Shown here in pieces: positions 1 through 11,830 of a stretch of 64,000 nt of DNA. Made by a program: the position numbers and the translations under genes. The DNA comes from Corallium rubrum. Lineage: Eukaryota; Cnidaria; Anthozoa; Scleralcyonacea; Coralliidae. Each line of letters opens with the position of its first letter. Position 1 is the stretch's first letter. Below the pieces are notes generated by a model that saw only the letters and a program-made list of their open reading frames with translations, was not told the origin of the DNA and did not search any database. The stretch lies in NCBI GenBank assembly GCA_964035015.1, contig OZ035998.1:41664531-41728530 (forward strand), read 5' to 3'.

Positions 1-415
1 TCAACGAGCTCCAGTTCCTTGTTGTTAATGATAATGGGGTCGAAGTCGGGACAAGATTTTCTGAAGCTGATACGCAGCTCTTTACACTTGGTCTCATTTA
101 GCTTGAACTTATCAACAGCGATCTTCCTTGTAAGATTGTCAACTGTCTCTTGAATGTTGGAGTGGCCGTTTCTTTCGACAGTCTCAGCGATCGTTGTATC
201 GTCGACATACTTCCAGAGTTCTGTACCTGGGAGGTTTAGGTCATTTATCATAATGATAAATAACCATGTCCGAGCTTTGTACCCTGGGGAACACCGGATG
301 GAATGTTTCCCCATTCGGAATAGCATTCATTACCTAGTTTGACACACTGTTTACGACATGTAAGGAAATCGATAATCCAGTCGACAATGCCTTCAGGAAT
401 ATCGTAAGATTTCAG
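1..415 (-). pseudogene. LINE reverse transcriptase fragment, truncated by window edge
   Basis: Read on the minus strand, this segment encodes the palm part of a non-LTR retrotransposon reverse transcriptase of the CR1/jockey kind. A VPQGT motif is followed by LFIIMINDL and then by the catalytic YVDD box (around base 210), with the usual spacing. About one base is missing between VPQGT and LFIIM (near 264-274), so the frame is broken. The copy runs off the left edge of the window and has no recognisable 5' part to its right, as expected of a 5'-truncated dead LINE. The assignment to CR1-like rather than another non-LTR clade is inference. Confidence 0.75.
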
Positions 416-490
416 GTTTTTTTGGCGGGGATCCCTATTTTACTTTCCGAATTCTGATGTAGCAGACTTTCTCTACTCCGATTTTTTACT

Positions 491-546
491 CATATATATA
501 TATATATATATATATATACTGTTTGTTTGTTTGTTTGTTTGTTTGT
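491..546. repeat. (TA)n then (GTTT)n microsatellite
   Basis: About 28 bases of alternating TA run directly into about seven GTTT units. This is a simple repeat with no gene nearby; 550-766 shows nothing recognisable. Confidence 0.95.
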
Positions 547-766
547 TCGTAAGACATTATGGATAAGTGTTTCTTACAAGGTCAGAATGCCCACCGTGTT
601 GTATCGTGACGGGCATCTGGTATATACTAGAGACCTTAAGATGTTCGGGTTCGGTTTATGGGTATGGGTAATCTACCCGTACCCGTAGTCGTGATCTAAC
701 AAAAATGGCATCTTGGAAAAACTAAACAATCATTACATCAGATCCATCACTGTTAAACAAGATCTA

Positions 767-3700
767 TTACTTTAGAATGTCAACGGCTTTTTGACGCAAA
801 CTTTGGATCGAACACTCCGTAGGCAGACTTTGTTTGGCAAGCCATGACTCTGCCTTTGCCGCCACCAGCTCCCATTCCTCTTTTTGATCAGATTTGTTCT
901 GCTCCAGATAACTCAAGGCAATGATTGTCGCCCATATTGTTTCCATTTCTCCCTCGCACGACACCGGACATGTTGCATTGAGCACGTCAAGTTTCTTGCC
1001 AACAATAGTGGCCAGTTCTGCCGTTAAACGCCACGCACCGCTTGCTAACTGTAAATCAACGATAGTAATTGCAGGATCCTCTGAAGATTTATTGACCGCT
1101 GAAACACTGAGGATTGGCAGCATTCCTTTTTTCTTGCTCTTTGCTCGACTTTTACTTTTTCCGGAAAGCAATTTAGGAAAACCAAATGATTTAGATTTCT
1201 TGCACATCAGTGATGCTGAGCCTAAGCTTGCACAAGGTACAACAAACAAGCCCGCTGGTACATTGGACATTTGCTGTTCTTCTGCGGTAGGTAGAATATC
1301 CCAGGTTTCCATGCTGCCTTTGACGGGTTCTTGCAGTTCTGTATCAATTGCTATGAAACCTGTTAGCGAGGATATGACGTTGGATTCACAACTCAGCTTG
1401 ATGATGTCATCTCTTGTATATTTGCCACTCACATCAAACGCCATCTCCTTAATTAAAGTTTTAGCAGCAAGATGGTGGATGGTAGTCACGCGATGAGTAT
1501 CTTTGGCTACGGGGGATGGAATATGAAACTGCATATTGTGCTCGATCTTAGCTCCGAGTAAGTCTCCAGAAAGACAGATTAATTCTTCAGCCGTAGGCGT
1601 TACTTCATCGACTGAGGTCTGATTGACGATACCATAAATTATGATGCGTTCACCAATGAAGATTGGTGGGACATATTCTGGTGCAGCTTGTACCGTGAAG
1701 CCATGAGGAAGATTGAACTTAACTTCTGCACTTGTGATTGCTGGTTGTATGGCTTTCTTCAATGAACGGATTACCTATTTTTAATTGTAATTAAAAATAA
1801 ATATACGTAAGAATAGATAAACTAACACGGTCTAGTCAGTCATATACATTTTATAAAATAAACTGTCCTCTACGTACGCTCTGATCATAGTCAATCGAGA
1901 TATGGTCTGGAAACTCGGCAAACTTCAAAGCGCCTATAATGAGCTGTGATTTTATGTTGAATCGTACACCGTGCACATCCTTTGTTTTAGGTTTATTAAT
2001 ATTTAAATAGCACGGTTGAGTGATTGAACTGAAACGTTGCTATTGGACCATTCGTTCATTATACTAAAATACAATGTGTTCAGTGACCGTGCACCGTGCA
2101 CAAAAACGCATAAAGGCGAACAAAAAGATAGACCAAAGACTTTAGCTGAGTTTCCAGACCATATCTCGATTGACTATGCTCTGATTGACCAGATCTGTAG
2201 CTCAGTTGGTAGAGCATCGGACTAGTACACCGAAGGTCGCGGGTCCGAATCCCAGCTCTACTTGTCCGGTATGGTTCGTCACTTGGAGTAACACCTTATT
2301 ATTACTCCTATAGGAAATTGGGCCAAAATCTAATCAGGAATCCCTTTAGGATTTCTTCATAAGAGGGCGATCGTCACTAGATTCGAAACTGCAAGGAAGA
2401 TCGACTACAGTATCTCTGCAATGACTCAACTATTAAAAATACATTTTTTGTTGTATTTGAAAGTGTATATAAAATTTCAGGAATTTATTCCTGAAATTTT
2501 ATGGTGTGTACTGACAGTATACATGTGATGTATACGTATCTACAGTAGATATTACCTTAGGCTGCATTCTTTCTCCACCTGTGATGAACTCAGCTGTACC
2601 TCTACCAGCTTGAGCTATTCCCTTCACAAGCGTGGTTGAAGCACCAGAACCAATTCCAAATGAGAAACACCTTAGTACATTAATGAACAGATTACAGTTT
2701 AATATTATTTAATCATAATTATATAAGTAAAAACGTGACATCTTTTTTAACCCATTAAACTCAAGACAAGTCTAAGTTGTAATTTTTTTATTATATTTTA
2801 CTCAGGTCAGTCACTGAGTAATTTTCCAAACAGTGAAATCAAAGTAGCGTGCTGCATAGGCAGTGTTGAAACACAAATTGAAATATAGCTAGTAAGGTTG
2901 GGTATACTGCCCAAACATGTAGGGATTATTCTAAGCTGGATTTGCAACCACTTTCTGGAGTTGTTAAAGAAGAGTTCTGGAGCGGCAAATGGAAAATTAT
3001 ACTGGTGTTGTCAGTTTTAATATTTACTTCACTTGCCCCAAAAAGGCCAAAACTGTACCATTACAGTGTATTTGATAGTCTATTCAAGAAGTAAACACGT
3101 GTTTATTAAAAAGTTAAAATTAAAGCTAACAAGTTAAAGTTAAAATTAACAAGGAGTGAAACAGATCTTTTCTATAAACAGATTTTCCTTTATATTTTGC
3201 TGTCAGTGTAGTACGTGCTCTCTTTGTAAATACCAAAATTCAAATTTTCTGCCAGGGTATGCCCTTGGACCCCCATAGAAATGCGGCAATTTACTTGTTA
3301 AGGGGAGACATGTTGTTTTTGAGGGGCCAAATTGAAAAAAATTTTTACGGTCCAGGGGGCAGGGGCATAATCCCCAAGAAAATTCTGAAATGCTATTTCC
3401 TGTATTTTGGTGGAGAATTTTACAAAATTAATTCTGAAGGTTAAGTAAAGAATGTCATGATATATAAATATGCAAAATACATAAATGTATTTATAAATCA
3501 TGCATTTCAAATAATTTCATAGTTAAATGACTGTTGTGTATATGTCTGTTGTGTATTTCTCATAAGGGACTAAAGGGAGAATCATCATACAATGCTGCAT
3601 ATCAAATACAACACACGTCATTATTATACATCATGCATATTTGTGGTTATTCTTCCTTAGCTCTTGAACGCACCTTGCATTGTTGGAGTTCTTTTCAACA

Positions 3701-3844
3701 AGCTTTATCACTGACTCTGTATTGCTAACACTTCCATCTGTCAGCACAAAGACTTGTCGTGGCAGACCTTTCATCTGAGCCAGGTCAAAGATGTGCTTCA
3801 AAGGATCAAATAGTTCTGTTCCACCAAGATCGGCTTGTAAACCT

Positions 3845-3889
<45 letters not shown>

Positions 3890-5078
3890 TAATCAATAAA
3901 TCAACCAACCAATCAATCAATCAAATCAATGAATGAATCAAATTTTAAAAACAGTCTTGGTAGAATGGTACATGTTAACATGTACTTCTTTGCACCATGA
4001 CAAAAGTTTATAAAATTGAAAAAGGTTTACAAGCACAAATCATACCTTTTACGTGAACTTCTGCCTTTTCCAAGTTTTTTTGGTTATAAGGAACACTTTC
4101 TGAAAAGAGCTTTTGATACGAACTTCCAAAGCCAATAATATTGAAATAACATCCTTCTGGGATGCTTTTCAAAAACAAAAGAAGTGTTTGTGCAGCATCA
4201 CGGATGTACTGTCCCCCCATGCTACCACTGCGATCAACGACAAACACAAATTCACATGCAGCTTGGGTGCATGAAGCATCACCACTAAATTCTGGGAAGA
4301 AACTAACCATAACAGCTGCACTCTTCTGAAAATCATTTTCACCATCTGACAGGCCTGGCTCAACAATTACCAGTGGTCTGTGGGGCTCCTTTGGATGCAC
4401 TAGGATGACAATATCCTTGGGATTGTCTTCTTCCAGACTAACATTAATAACTTGATCCAGCATATGTGTTAGGATTCTGTGCGATGGTGATGTCACCTGG
4501 GCAATATCTTCAGCCCCATTGATTACCAAATTAAAATTATACTCCAAAGGGCCTTCTGCATGTTTGACCGGCTTTTCCTCCCCAGTGGTTATTGGTTTCA
4601 GGGGGTCAGTACTCCCATGAGGTGTGTACCGGGGTTTGAGTACGGTGGGAAGAACAAATCTGACGGATCCGTTAGCTTCGATATCCAATTCCCCAACCAT
4701 GGTAAGATGAATCTCAGCTTTCTTTCCTGGGGGAAGATTACCAAGAACTAACATGAAGATGTCGCCTTTTACCTCTACGCCAAAAGCGGCGGTATGGCCG
4801 CTAGCGATGGCTTCATCGTACATCTCCCTGGCCTTTTTTTTCTCTCGAATCTCAGCTCGTATCCTTCTTCCATCGATAACCGCTTCTAAGTCAACCACGG
4901 CGTACGAATCGTCGACTGGAGTGCGAAACACCACTTCAAGTGGATCAGAAGAGTCGTTCTCGTAGCTGAACTTTGAACGAAAGCCGACAACGTAACCTTG
5001 CAGAAATGCCTGCACCGAGATGCTTTTGAGTGGAACTGATTCTTCCCTTCCTTGAATGAGTAGTCCTGTTAACTCCAT
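767..5078 (-). CDS. VWA5A-like protein (VIT + von Willebrand A domains), four exons
   Basis: Exons on the minus strand: 5078-4046, 3842-3674, 2670-2556 and 1774-767. Together they give 2,325 bases, or 774 aa, close to the roughly 790 aa of vertebrate VWA5A. Every intron has GT-AG ends and the frame is kept across all three. Residues 1-135 form a VIT domain (…AREMYDEAIASG…). The VWA domain starts near 275 with the metal-site motif DRSGS at 282-286. The conserved FSFGIGSGAST and GGERMQPK segments fall in the 115-base third exon, and a conserved C-terminal region fills the last one. No signal peptide is visible, so a cytoplasmic protein is likely. Family members (LOH11CR2A/BCSC-1) are reported tumour suppressors; the cellular role here is unknown. 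The start is the first ATG, 21 residues before the VIT core. CCAAT motifs lie upstream at about 5199 and 5229. The intron 1 acceptor abuts a GATT microsatellite. Confidence 0.9.
1880..2184. repeat. Foldback repeat in a VWA5A intron
   Basis: A stretch of about 43 bases at 1880-1923 (containing CAATCGAGATATGGTCTGGA) returns as its reverse complement at 2141-2184 with few mismatches, separated by about 217 bases. It lies in the last intron of the VWA5A-like gene. The right arm ends just before a tRNA-like SINE head, so both may belong to one composite repeat. Confidence 0.75.
2192..2262 (+). repeat. tRNA-derived SINE head (degenerate, Thr-AGT-like)
   Basis: It has a canonical internal A box (TAGCTCAGTTGGTAGAGC) and B box (GGGTCCGAATCCC) at tRNA spacing, and the seven-base loop would carry anticodon AGT. 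The acceptor stem does not pair and the T stem has two mismatches, so this is not a working tRNA. A non-tRNA tail follows to about 2340. It is read as a SINE inserted in the intron. A perfect small hairpin (AATTTCAGGAATTTATTCC…) follows at 2472-2503. Confidence 0.7.
2671..3673. other. VWA5A intron with dispersed-repeat fragment
   Basis: Intron 2 of the VWA5A-like gene. Bases 3230-3445 hold a copy of a dispersed family marked by ATTTCCTG.ATTTTGG and runs of G/C (GGGGGCAGGGGCATAATCCC). The rest is AT-rich with no open frame of note. Confidence 0.7.
3846..3938. repeat. (AATC)n microsatellite touching a splice acceptor
   Basis: About 20 tetranucleotide units, pure at first and then interrupted. 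On the minus strand they read GATT and run straight into TAG, the acceptor of the exon ending at 3842. The array therefore replaces the usual polypyrimidine tract. Confidence 0.95.
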
Positions 5079-6639
5079 GTTTAAATAGCTATCAGCGTAA
5101 TTATCGTGTAGTCAGTTTATTAAGTGAACTGCGGCCAGGACAGCAACTTGATGCAGTGAATGCAATTAACTGTGATGCAATCGACCGGAAAATAGCTGAC
5201 CAATCATAAATTCCCCAAAGTCAGCCTTCCATTGGCTAGCTCCATTGAATGGCTAGGCTAGCTCCCGCTGGGTGCGCATGCATGCACATTTCTAACCCCG
5301 AATCTGATCTATAATTCAGACAGAGAAGATTACTAGATTAGTATGCTCGACACTAGCTCTTTCACTTGAAAGATCTTTTAAAATTATACTGAGATCGCTC
5401 TTGACACAGCTCTTGTACTATATCTCAATTCGTTCTTGAGATATTGAAATCGTGATCTGAAACGCCGCAGTGCAGACGTCACACTGCCTCGTGCACGTCA
5501 TACTGTATTTACTTGCCATTAGTAAATTAAATTTAGAATAACTTTTTTCATGAAGTTTTGAGTATTAAGTTTTGCCTTTAGGCTTACTTAAAGGCAAAGT
5601 TCACATGATTAAAATTATGGTGAATACCATAGGAAAATCCTCTGACTTATTTTTTTTAACGTTTTAAGAATATAATTCCTTTCCTTTGCACAAATATATT
5701 TTTGTCTCAATTAAGTAGTAATTTAATACTTGACGCTGTGCTTTTAATGCAATTGAATAATCTCGATGACAATTATCTAATAACTGCCACTGTGAGTCAT
5801 GATCAGTACATGCAACGACCATGCAAGCGCCGAATGCGCGAGAAAGGAGGAGGGGGTCAGGAGGCATGCCCGAAATGCAATTTCCTGCGTTTTGGCGGAA
5901 GATTTTACTCTGAAGCTCATAAAATACACTAATAAAACCACCTAACCGCCTAGTTTTCTCCAAGGCAAAGCTGTAAAGGTCAATTCTAATAATTAATGAA
6001 CACTTTCTTTCAATTCAAAGAGTTTCCTTTACACTGCAGTTTCCTTATCTTTCTGTGCATTCTTAGTTGTTGGCGTAATATATCCACCCAAATACCCAAT
6101 AATTCTTAATACATTTCACTTTCACGCCATGCTAAAATTACTCATAATGACAACATTTTCACGACGACCATTTTAAACATTTGAGCAAATAATATTATAT
6201 TCCTTGGCTGCAATCACTGTTTGCTGAGTTGCTGGGCTGTGGCCAAATGCAATATGAAGTATACTCGGGGCTAATACTAGTATCTCCATTATTGTTATTT
6301 TGTTAATTCAACTAATTAATATTCAGTTACTTAGCGTTTGCATAATATAAGGATAATGATCATTAGTATGAGGGCAATCAAACATTTTTCCATCCATTTT
6401 TCTACACGAAAAATTTTGCGGTCATATATTTATGCAATTCTGATGCAACTCTCAACCAAAATTTAATAGATTGCTCTTTGGTCCATGGTCAAAATTTTCA
6501 CACAGACAAACAGATAAATAGAGTTCTATTACAGAACTAATTATGTTCTGTAAAAACCACAAAGTAATCAAATGCGTATTCTTGGTTTGAAGGAAATCGG
6601 GTGTAAATTATGATATTGGGCGTGGCGTGTGGGTTGATG
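5079..6639. other. Intergenic region between VWA5A-like and myosin light chain genes
   Basis: The first 250 bases hold two CCAAT-type motifs (GACCAATCA near 5199, and its inverse CCATTGG near 5229) that could serve the VWA5A promoter. Bases 5830-5935 carry another copy of the ATTTCCTGCGTTTTGG dispersed repeat. No other coding signal is seen. Confidence 0.6.
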
Positions 6640-6647
6640 TGACGTCA
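6640..6647. promoter_or_regulatory. CRE-like palindrome upstream of myosin light chain
   Basis: TGACGTCA is a perfect cAMP-response-element palindrome, 80 bases before the start codon of the light chain gene. Its position fits a core-promoter element; function is inferred. Confidence 0.5.
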
Positions 6648-6727
6648 CTCAGTATCTTGTCATCCGCCGAAGAAGGGTTGTACAACACACATTGGGTTCA
6701 ATAAAACAAACACTTTTACTTGGAATA

Positions 6728-7240
6728 ATGGCGAGTAAAAGAACGAAAAAGGGAACCCAAAAGAGGGCTCGAAGAGCTACTTCTAATGTATTCGCCATGT
6801 TCGACCAGAATCAAATTCAGGAGTTCAAAGAAGCATTCAATATGATCGACCAAAATCATGATGGCTTCATCGACAAAGATGACTTGCACGACATGTTGGC
6901 TTCGCTTGGCAAAGATCCTACCGATGAATACCTGGAAGAAATGATCAAGTGTTCTCCTGGTCCAATCAACTTTACAATGTTGTTAACACTGTTCGGCGAA
7001 AGATTGAATGGCACCGACCCAGAAGAAGTGATTAAAAATGCGTTCGCTGCGTTTGATGAAGATGGGAATGGCAAGATACCCGAAGAGAGATTTCGCGAAG
7101 CTATGATGACAATGGGTGACCGCTTGTCCGAAGACGTCGTCGATGATATTCTTCGTGGTGCTCCTGTAAATACTAAAACAGGAATGTTAGATTACATAAA
7201 GTTTACCCATGTCCTCAAACACGGCAAGAATGATGATTAA
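6728..7240 (+). CDS. Myosin regulatory light chain (non-muscle/smooth type), intronless
   Basis: 170 aa, the usual length for the family. The N-terminus is basic and ends in RRATS, placing the kinase targets at Thr18 and Ser19 exactly as in vertebrate MYL9/MYL12. The first EF-hand loop is D41-Q-N43-H-D45-G…D52, a complete divalent-ion site. The third loop (D110, D112, N114) is more complete than in most relatives but has Arg at position 12. The protein binds the myosin II heavy-chain neck, and its phosphorylation switches on contraction. I chose ATG 6728 because the frame upstream opens only with a TTG codon and MASKRTK matches the family N-terminus. No intron interrupts the coding part, unlike many animal homologues, so an old retrocopy or intron loss is possible. 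No AATAAA is obvious just downstream. Confidence 0.95.
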   Translation: MASKRTKKGTQKRARRATSNVFAMFDQNQIQEFKEAFNMIDQNHDGFIDKDDLHDMLASLGKDPTDEYLEEMIKCSPGPINFTMLLTLFGERLNGTDPEEVIKNAFAAFDEDGNGKIPEERFREAMMTMGDRLSEDVVDDILRGAPVNTKTGMLDYIKFTHVLKHGKNDD

Positions 7241-8168
7241 ACGGTGAAAATATTTCTTCATTTTCAACTAGGCTTATTGTTTTGAAATTTATTTACTCAG
7301 TAATTATGTCCGAATCGTGTTGTTGTTTGTTTCTTAAGTAAAAACGTGACAACGTAATGGTTTAATACTTTATACCTTAAAAATCTTGAACTTTTCACTA
7401 GCTCTGTCATCGGGGAATATTATAAACATTAGCCATGAGTGACTGATATTACGAACCTGTATTACTTCATACTTTCAAATGCCATTTAAGTGTTTTAATT
7501 TAGTTGTTTTGTATATTAATTAAATTTTTTGGGGTAAAAGGTTCAGGGAATCAGGGATAGAGATGTACGGTATGTTAGACTGTATATAACCTGACACACT
7601 TTTTTATTTACAAAGACTGTTTTACACCGCACTATTTATAACCTTTGGCTATGCCAACCCCAAAATAACCCTAAATAGATATGATCAATGCTACAAAAGT
7701 GCTATAAATGTATCCTGACCCAGTCAGTATGGCTACATTTATGGCACTTTTGTTGTAAATATAGCCACTTTGTTTTGGGCTAATACTGTAACTTCATGGC
7801 ACCAAAATGTACAGTAGCAGTCGACATTTGGGTTGCTTCCTCGCATAGAATACATACAGGAATTTCTTGATCATTATTATGCACATTTTTGGTAGCATGT
7901 ACCTATTATAAGGTTAGGGTTGTGATTCGGGCCTTCGGCTAAGTGTTAGGAGGATAACATTTTGTTTGGGATTAGGAACCAAAGTCCTCAGAAAAGAATG
8001 TCAAAGGGGCAGCGTGATCTTTCCATACAAAAATAATTATTTATAAGTATATCCCTGTCAGTGTGATATATTTGATTATCCAACTACAATGTAGTCACAG
8101 AATAGTAAGACAAGTAGACAACCAGAAGTCCAACTCATGTCAGAACCTCACGCATCTAGGTTCCTCAC
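7241..8168. other. Intergenic, no gene seen
   Basis: AT-rich with stops in all frames. The only structure is a small inverted repeat (CAAAAGTGCTATAAATGTA at about 7692-7710 against its complement near 7733-7752). Confidence 0.6.
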
Positions 8169-8262
8169 CATCCTACACAATCCTGGCAAGTTCCCCCAGC
8201 AGTTTGGACCTTTAAAAGAAGGTTAAAACTGCCAGGGGAACTTGCCAGGATTGCGTAGGATG
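8169..8262. repeat. Short hairpin (MITE-like) repeat
   Basis: Two arms of about 38 bases (left arm CATCCTACACAATCCTGGCA…) are almost exact reverse complements around a 20-base loop. The structure is compact enough to form a hairpin. No target-site duplication was identified. Confidence 0.8.
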
Positions 8263-8439
8263 ATCTCTGATGGTGTAAAATATCCCCCCTGTGCATTGAA
8301 GAAATGTGGGCAAGTTTTCACTTGAATCAAATGCATAGTTCAAAATGAACTTGCGAACTTTGGAACAAACTTCCAAATTAAACATTTTAGTGAAAATTAT
8401 GTTGTAAATGACTGTAATAATAAATACATAGGCATAGCA

Positions 8440-8940
8440 GCCCAATATTTCTGTTTGGGGGGCAGAGAATTTTGCCTGAAAAATTTAGGGTTAAATGTTG
8501 ATTTTAAGTCGATTTTTTCAAGCTTAACTATAACATATAAATTGTTCTTGAACATCTCACAGCAATACATGTCAAAATTGCCTGCGATTTCCTTTTTCAA
8601 ATATTTTGGGAGGGCAATTTCCCCTGTCTCCCCCCCCTGCCTGCTACACCTATGAATAAATACATAAGTACAACGTTTGAAAAATCTAGGTTGGTAGCCA
8701 GTATATGTTGCAAATTTTATTTTAAGTATTTTTATTTCCATAAGGGCTAGAGAGCTGAGTTGATATTGATGCAGAGTGACGCTTTTCTCCTCTCACTCCC
8801 TCCCCGATTTTTTCTCCTCCCACTTCCCCCCGCTTTTTTTCTCCTCCCCATTTTTTCTCTCCTGATTTCTTTTCTCCCCCGATTTCTTTTCTCCCCCCAA
8901 TTTTTTCTCCGAATTAAAAAAATAAAAAAATAACGCGAAA
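8440..8940. repeat. Dispersed-repeat remnant and pyrimidine-rich tract
   Basis: Bases 8440-8650 carry G-runs and C-runs typical of decayed hAT-like ends in this window. Bases 8780-8905 are a CT-rich low-complexity stretch (CCCCGATTTCTTTTCTCC repeated). No coding content. Confidence 0.65.
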
Positions 8941-9047
8941 AAAAATGAAGCGCCTGCAGGCTAAAGTTATAGCATTGTTACAATTTATCATAGTATAAAT
9001 TTACATTTGAAATGCACCCAAAGGTGCTTCTTTTATTTATTTATTTA

Positions 9048-10043
9048 CAGTAGAACTTGAGTTTTACGACCACCCCTGTTGCCAGGTAAAAGTGGTCGTA
9101 AATGACAGGAGGTCGTACATGGCAAGTAGTGCAGCCATTTTGGCAGCGACGCAGCGCTTCTTTATATAAACATTGTTTCAAGGTTAGGAAAATGGCGATT
9201 TATAAAGATTTACAAGGGAAATGGAAAAGCAAGAACATTTCAAAGAAGTGCAGTCTTGATTTATTAATGTTAATATGGTTATTAAGAGAAAAAGAATTTG
9301 ACATTTGTGCGTTTAATACACTGAAATATCATGGCCTTTATAGAGCGATGTTCTCCATATCAAAATCGTGTCGTACTATCGTTCACTTCAGTTTTTGCGC
9401 TGTTTTTATTACGTTTGATTCAATTTTTACGCTGGTTTGGTCTTGTTAAAAGCTCTTGCCTTTATTTACGATCGTCCAGTAGTATTTTTTAGATGTGAAC
9501 ACTGAGTTTTGTCACTTTCCTTTCCAAGTTTAAAAAGCCGTTGTAAAACCGTTGTAAAATAACGTCAACGATCGTCAAGATCAACTTGTCTAAAGTTAAC
9601 AAGTATTACTCATGGTTTCGAATTGTTCAGTCATTGTATTAACTCTCAAACATCAACTAAAAAGTATTTAACTCTGACAACAAAAATTCATACAGATTTT
9701 CATCAAATAATGCTCAAAAGAGAAGCAAAACAAGTCTAAAATGCGGTATGAAACCGGAAGCGTTGCACAATTGCCGTGTTGTTTTCGCATGTGATCGCAT
9801 TCGCGTTTGTTTACTACGAAAAAACGGGTGTTTCTTTAACGTATTTCGGCAGTTTTATGTTGAGATGGTCGCTCACAGCAGGTAAATATCTTGTTTGGGA
9901 CACTAAAAGGTGGTCGCTGGTCGCGTTAGGCAGGTGGTCGCACATCGGAGGTACATTTCTATTACAAATCGTCCGTGCCAGAAAAGTGGTCGTAAACAGC
10001 AGGTGGTCGTTAAAAGGGGTGTCGTAAAACTCAAGTTCTACTG
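9048..10043. mobile_element. Tigger/pogo-like non-autonomous DNA transposon
   Basis: 996 bases bounded by near-perfect inverted ends beginning CAGTAGAACTTGAGTTTTAC, flanked by TA on both sides (9046-9047 and 10044-10045). TA duplication and CAGTRGAAC-type ends are the hallmark of Tc1/mariner, pogo/Tigger branch. The phrase GTGGTCG(T/C) recurs several times inside both ends. Only short open frames remain (for example 9102-9449), and none looks like a transposase. Confidence 0.85.
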
Positions 10044-10490
10044 TATTTATTTATTTATTAAAAAGTACATTTAACAAGTACATACACTGTACACAAAAAC
10101 AATAAGTACATAAATACAAATAGGCTGGGGTACCACAACAGCTTTTGCCAATTACTGTGGACTCTTTGGTTAAGAGTTTTAAAAGTTGTGAGAGTTCTAA
10201 AGGCTCTAAAAGCAGTCCGATATATGAACAAGACCGCGAGCAACATTACACTTTGGGCAGATGGACTTCCATGTCCGCTGGTCTTCTTGGTGAAAATATA
10301 TTATTCGGGGCACAATGATAATATTCTGAAAGGGACTTCTTAAAGGATTTCAATTTAATAATTTGTATCTAAGGTATTGTGGGAGGACATTCCACGTTCT
10401 ACATGTTCGTACAAAAAAGGAGCGCTGATAAGTGACTGTTTTACATTTCCTTGGAATGAAAGTATGTATATACATCGTTATTTAATAGTT

Positions 10491-10858
10491 GAGTCGGTTT
10501 CCTTTGTTTTTTGTAGGGATGTATCTGATAAATACTGTATATATACCTCTTACCAGTATGTAAGAGATAAAGCCCGAGAACGAGGGCTGTATGCTATATA
10601 CAGCCCCGAGGACGCGAAGCGTCCGAGGGCTGTATATCGCATACAGCCCGACGTTCGAGGGTTTTATCTGACTTATTTCACGATTGAGGAGGTTTTCCAA
10701 CAAACTTATGTCTTTTTTTCTACCTTGGACAAAGATTTTCCTAGTTTTTTTCTTCATTTCTTTTCTAATTAGTATTCAAGGGCTGTATGCTATATACAGC
10801 CCGCGGTACATCAAAGAAAACCGACCCAATCGTGAAATAAATACAGATACATCCCGTG
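10491..10858. repeat. Foldback element with GGGCTGTAT palindromes
   Basis: The palindrome GGGCTGTATGCTATATACAG(CCC) occurs at about 10585 and 10780, with a related copy near 10627. Outer arms also match in inverted order: GTCGGTTTCCTTTG at 10493 against CAAAGAAAACCGAC at 10814, and GGGATGTATCTG at 10517 against CAGATACATCCC at 10845. The layout suggests a decayed foldback transposon. Confidence 0.65.
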
Positions 10859-10869
10859 AATTTGCAAAT

Positions 10870-11255
10870 CAGGGGTGTAGGAAGCTTGATAAAGTTAGGG
10901 GGGCCGACTCCCAACGAGGCGCCATGGTTGGCGCCGAGCGGAAAATTTTTGAAAATTTGGAGTCTCTAGATCGTCGGAAATGGATGGCATTTTCAGAGTC
11001 TCCTCTACCTCTTTCGTTAGGCCCTTTCATTAATTCTTTCATTATAATTTGCGAGTCTATGCTATCCGTGAGTCAGGATGGATTATTATTAATTGGCCGA
11101 TCAGCGCAATCGAAGTCGCACTTATAATGCAATTTTTTTAAATTCAATTATTTTTTTTTGGGGGGGGGGGGGGGGGCAAAAGCTATTTCGGGGCCCCTTT
11201 ATAAAATATTGGGGGGGTCGCGGCCCACCCGGCCCCCCTGCTTCCTACGCCCCTG
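10870..11255. mobile_element. hAT-type MITE with perfect 8-bp target duplication
   Basis: The ends read CAGGGGTGTAGGAAGC and GCTTCCTACGCCCCTG, inverted with one mismatch in 16. The octamer TTGCAAAT stands immediately outside both ends (10862-10869 and 11256-11263). This 8-bp duplication with CAGGGG termini is diagnostic of the hAT superfamily. The 386-base element has no transposase and contains a long G homopolymer at about 11160. Confidence 0.93.
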
Positions 11256-11399
11256 TTGCAAATAAGCAATATCATTGCCCAATGCAATGAGACCTCGAGT
11301 AGAATACACTAGCTGGTAGCGCTCCCAATCGAGAAGTAGAGACAAGCGTTTGCCTATCCCGAAGTTCCTAAACGAGAGGCAAACTTTCATTGTGCAACT

Positions 11400-11775
11400 G
11401 GTCTTCCTGCAACTTGCGATTTTTTTTTCACGAGTAAATTTGTTGCAAATCGCATCGTGCAATAGCACCTTTAGGTTAATGGTTGAATAATAAACCTGAG
11501 CGTTCCAACCAACAAGACTGCTCACTACAAATTGTAAGGCAACCGCGCATCCTCAGTAGTGTCTATCCTCTATAGATCTTAGTACACTAAAGGTGCTGTT
11601 ACACGATGCGTTTTTTTTCAACAAATCACTGAATGTTGCAAGTTGCATAAAAAATCGCACCGTGTAACACCCCGTAGCAACTTGCGATTTTGTTATTTTT
11701 GCCGTGTTGCAAGTTGCAAGAAAAGTTGGATGGGTTCTACTTTTTGCTGCAACTTGCATGGATCCTTGCGGCACA
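11400..11775. repeat. Inverted repeat with GTGCTRTTACACGATGCG motif
   Basis: Segments at about 11400-11475 and 11583-11650 share, in opposite orientation, CTAAAGGTGCTGTTACACGA and GCAACTTGCGATTT. A third partial copy continues to 11775. Probably a decayed MITE pair. Confidence 0.55.
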
Positions 11776-11830
11776 CCTGAGGTTACAGGTAGCTCTTTAG
11801 ATGTCGCACCAAGTGGGTTAAAAATGCCCG

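Noticed and set aside
921-1496. 191-codon plus-strand frame opposite the VWA5A last exon
   Set aside because: It is the antisense shadow of a conserved coding exon.
2192-2262. Functional tRNA-Thr(AGT)
   Set aside because: The acceptor stem does not pair and the T stem has mismatches; better read as a SINE head.
6692-6727. Twelve extra N-terminal residues for the myosin light chain
   Set aside because: They begin with TTG and are absent from the family; MASKRTK is the normal start.
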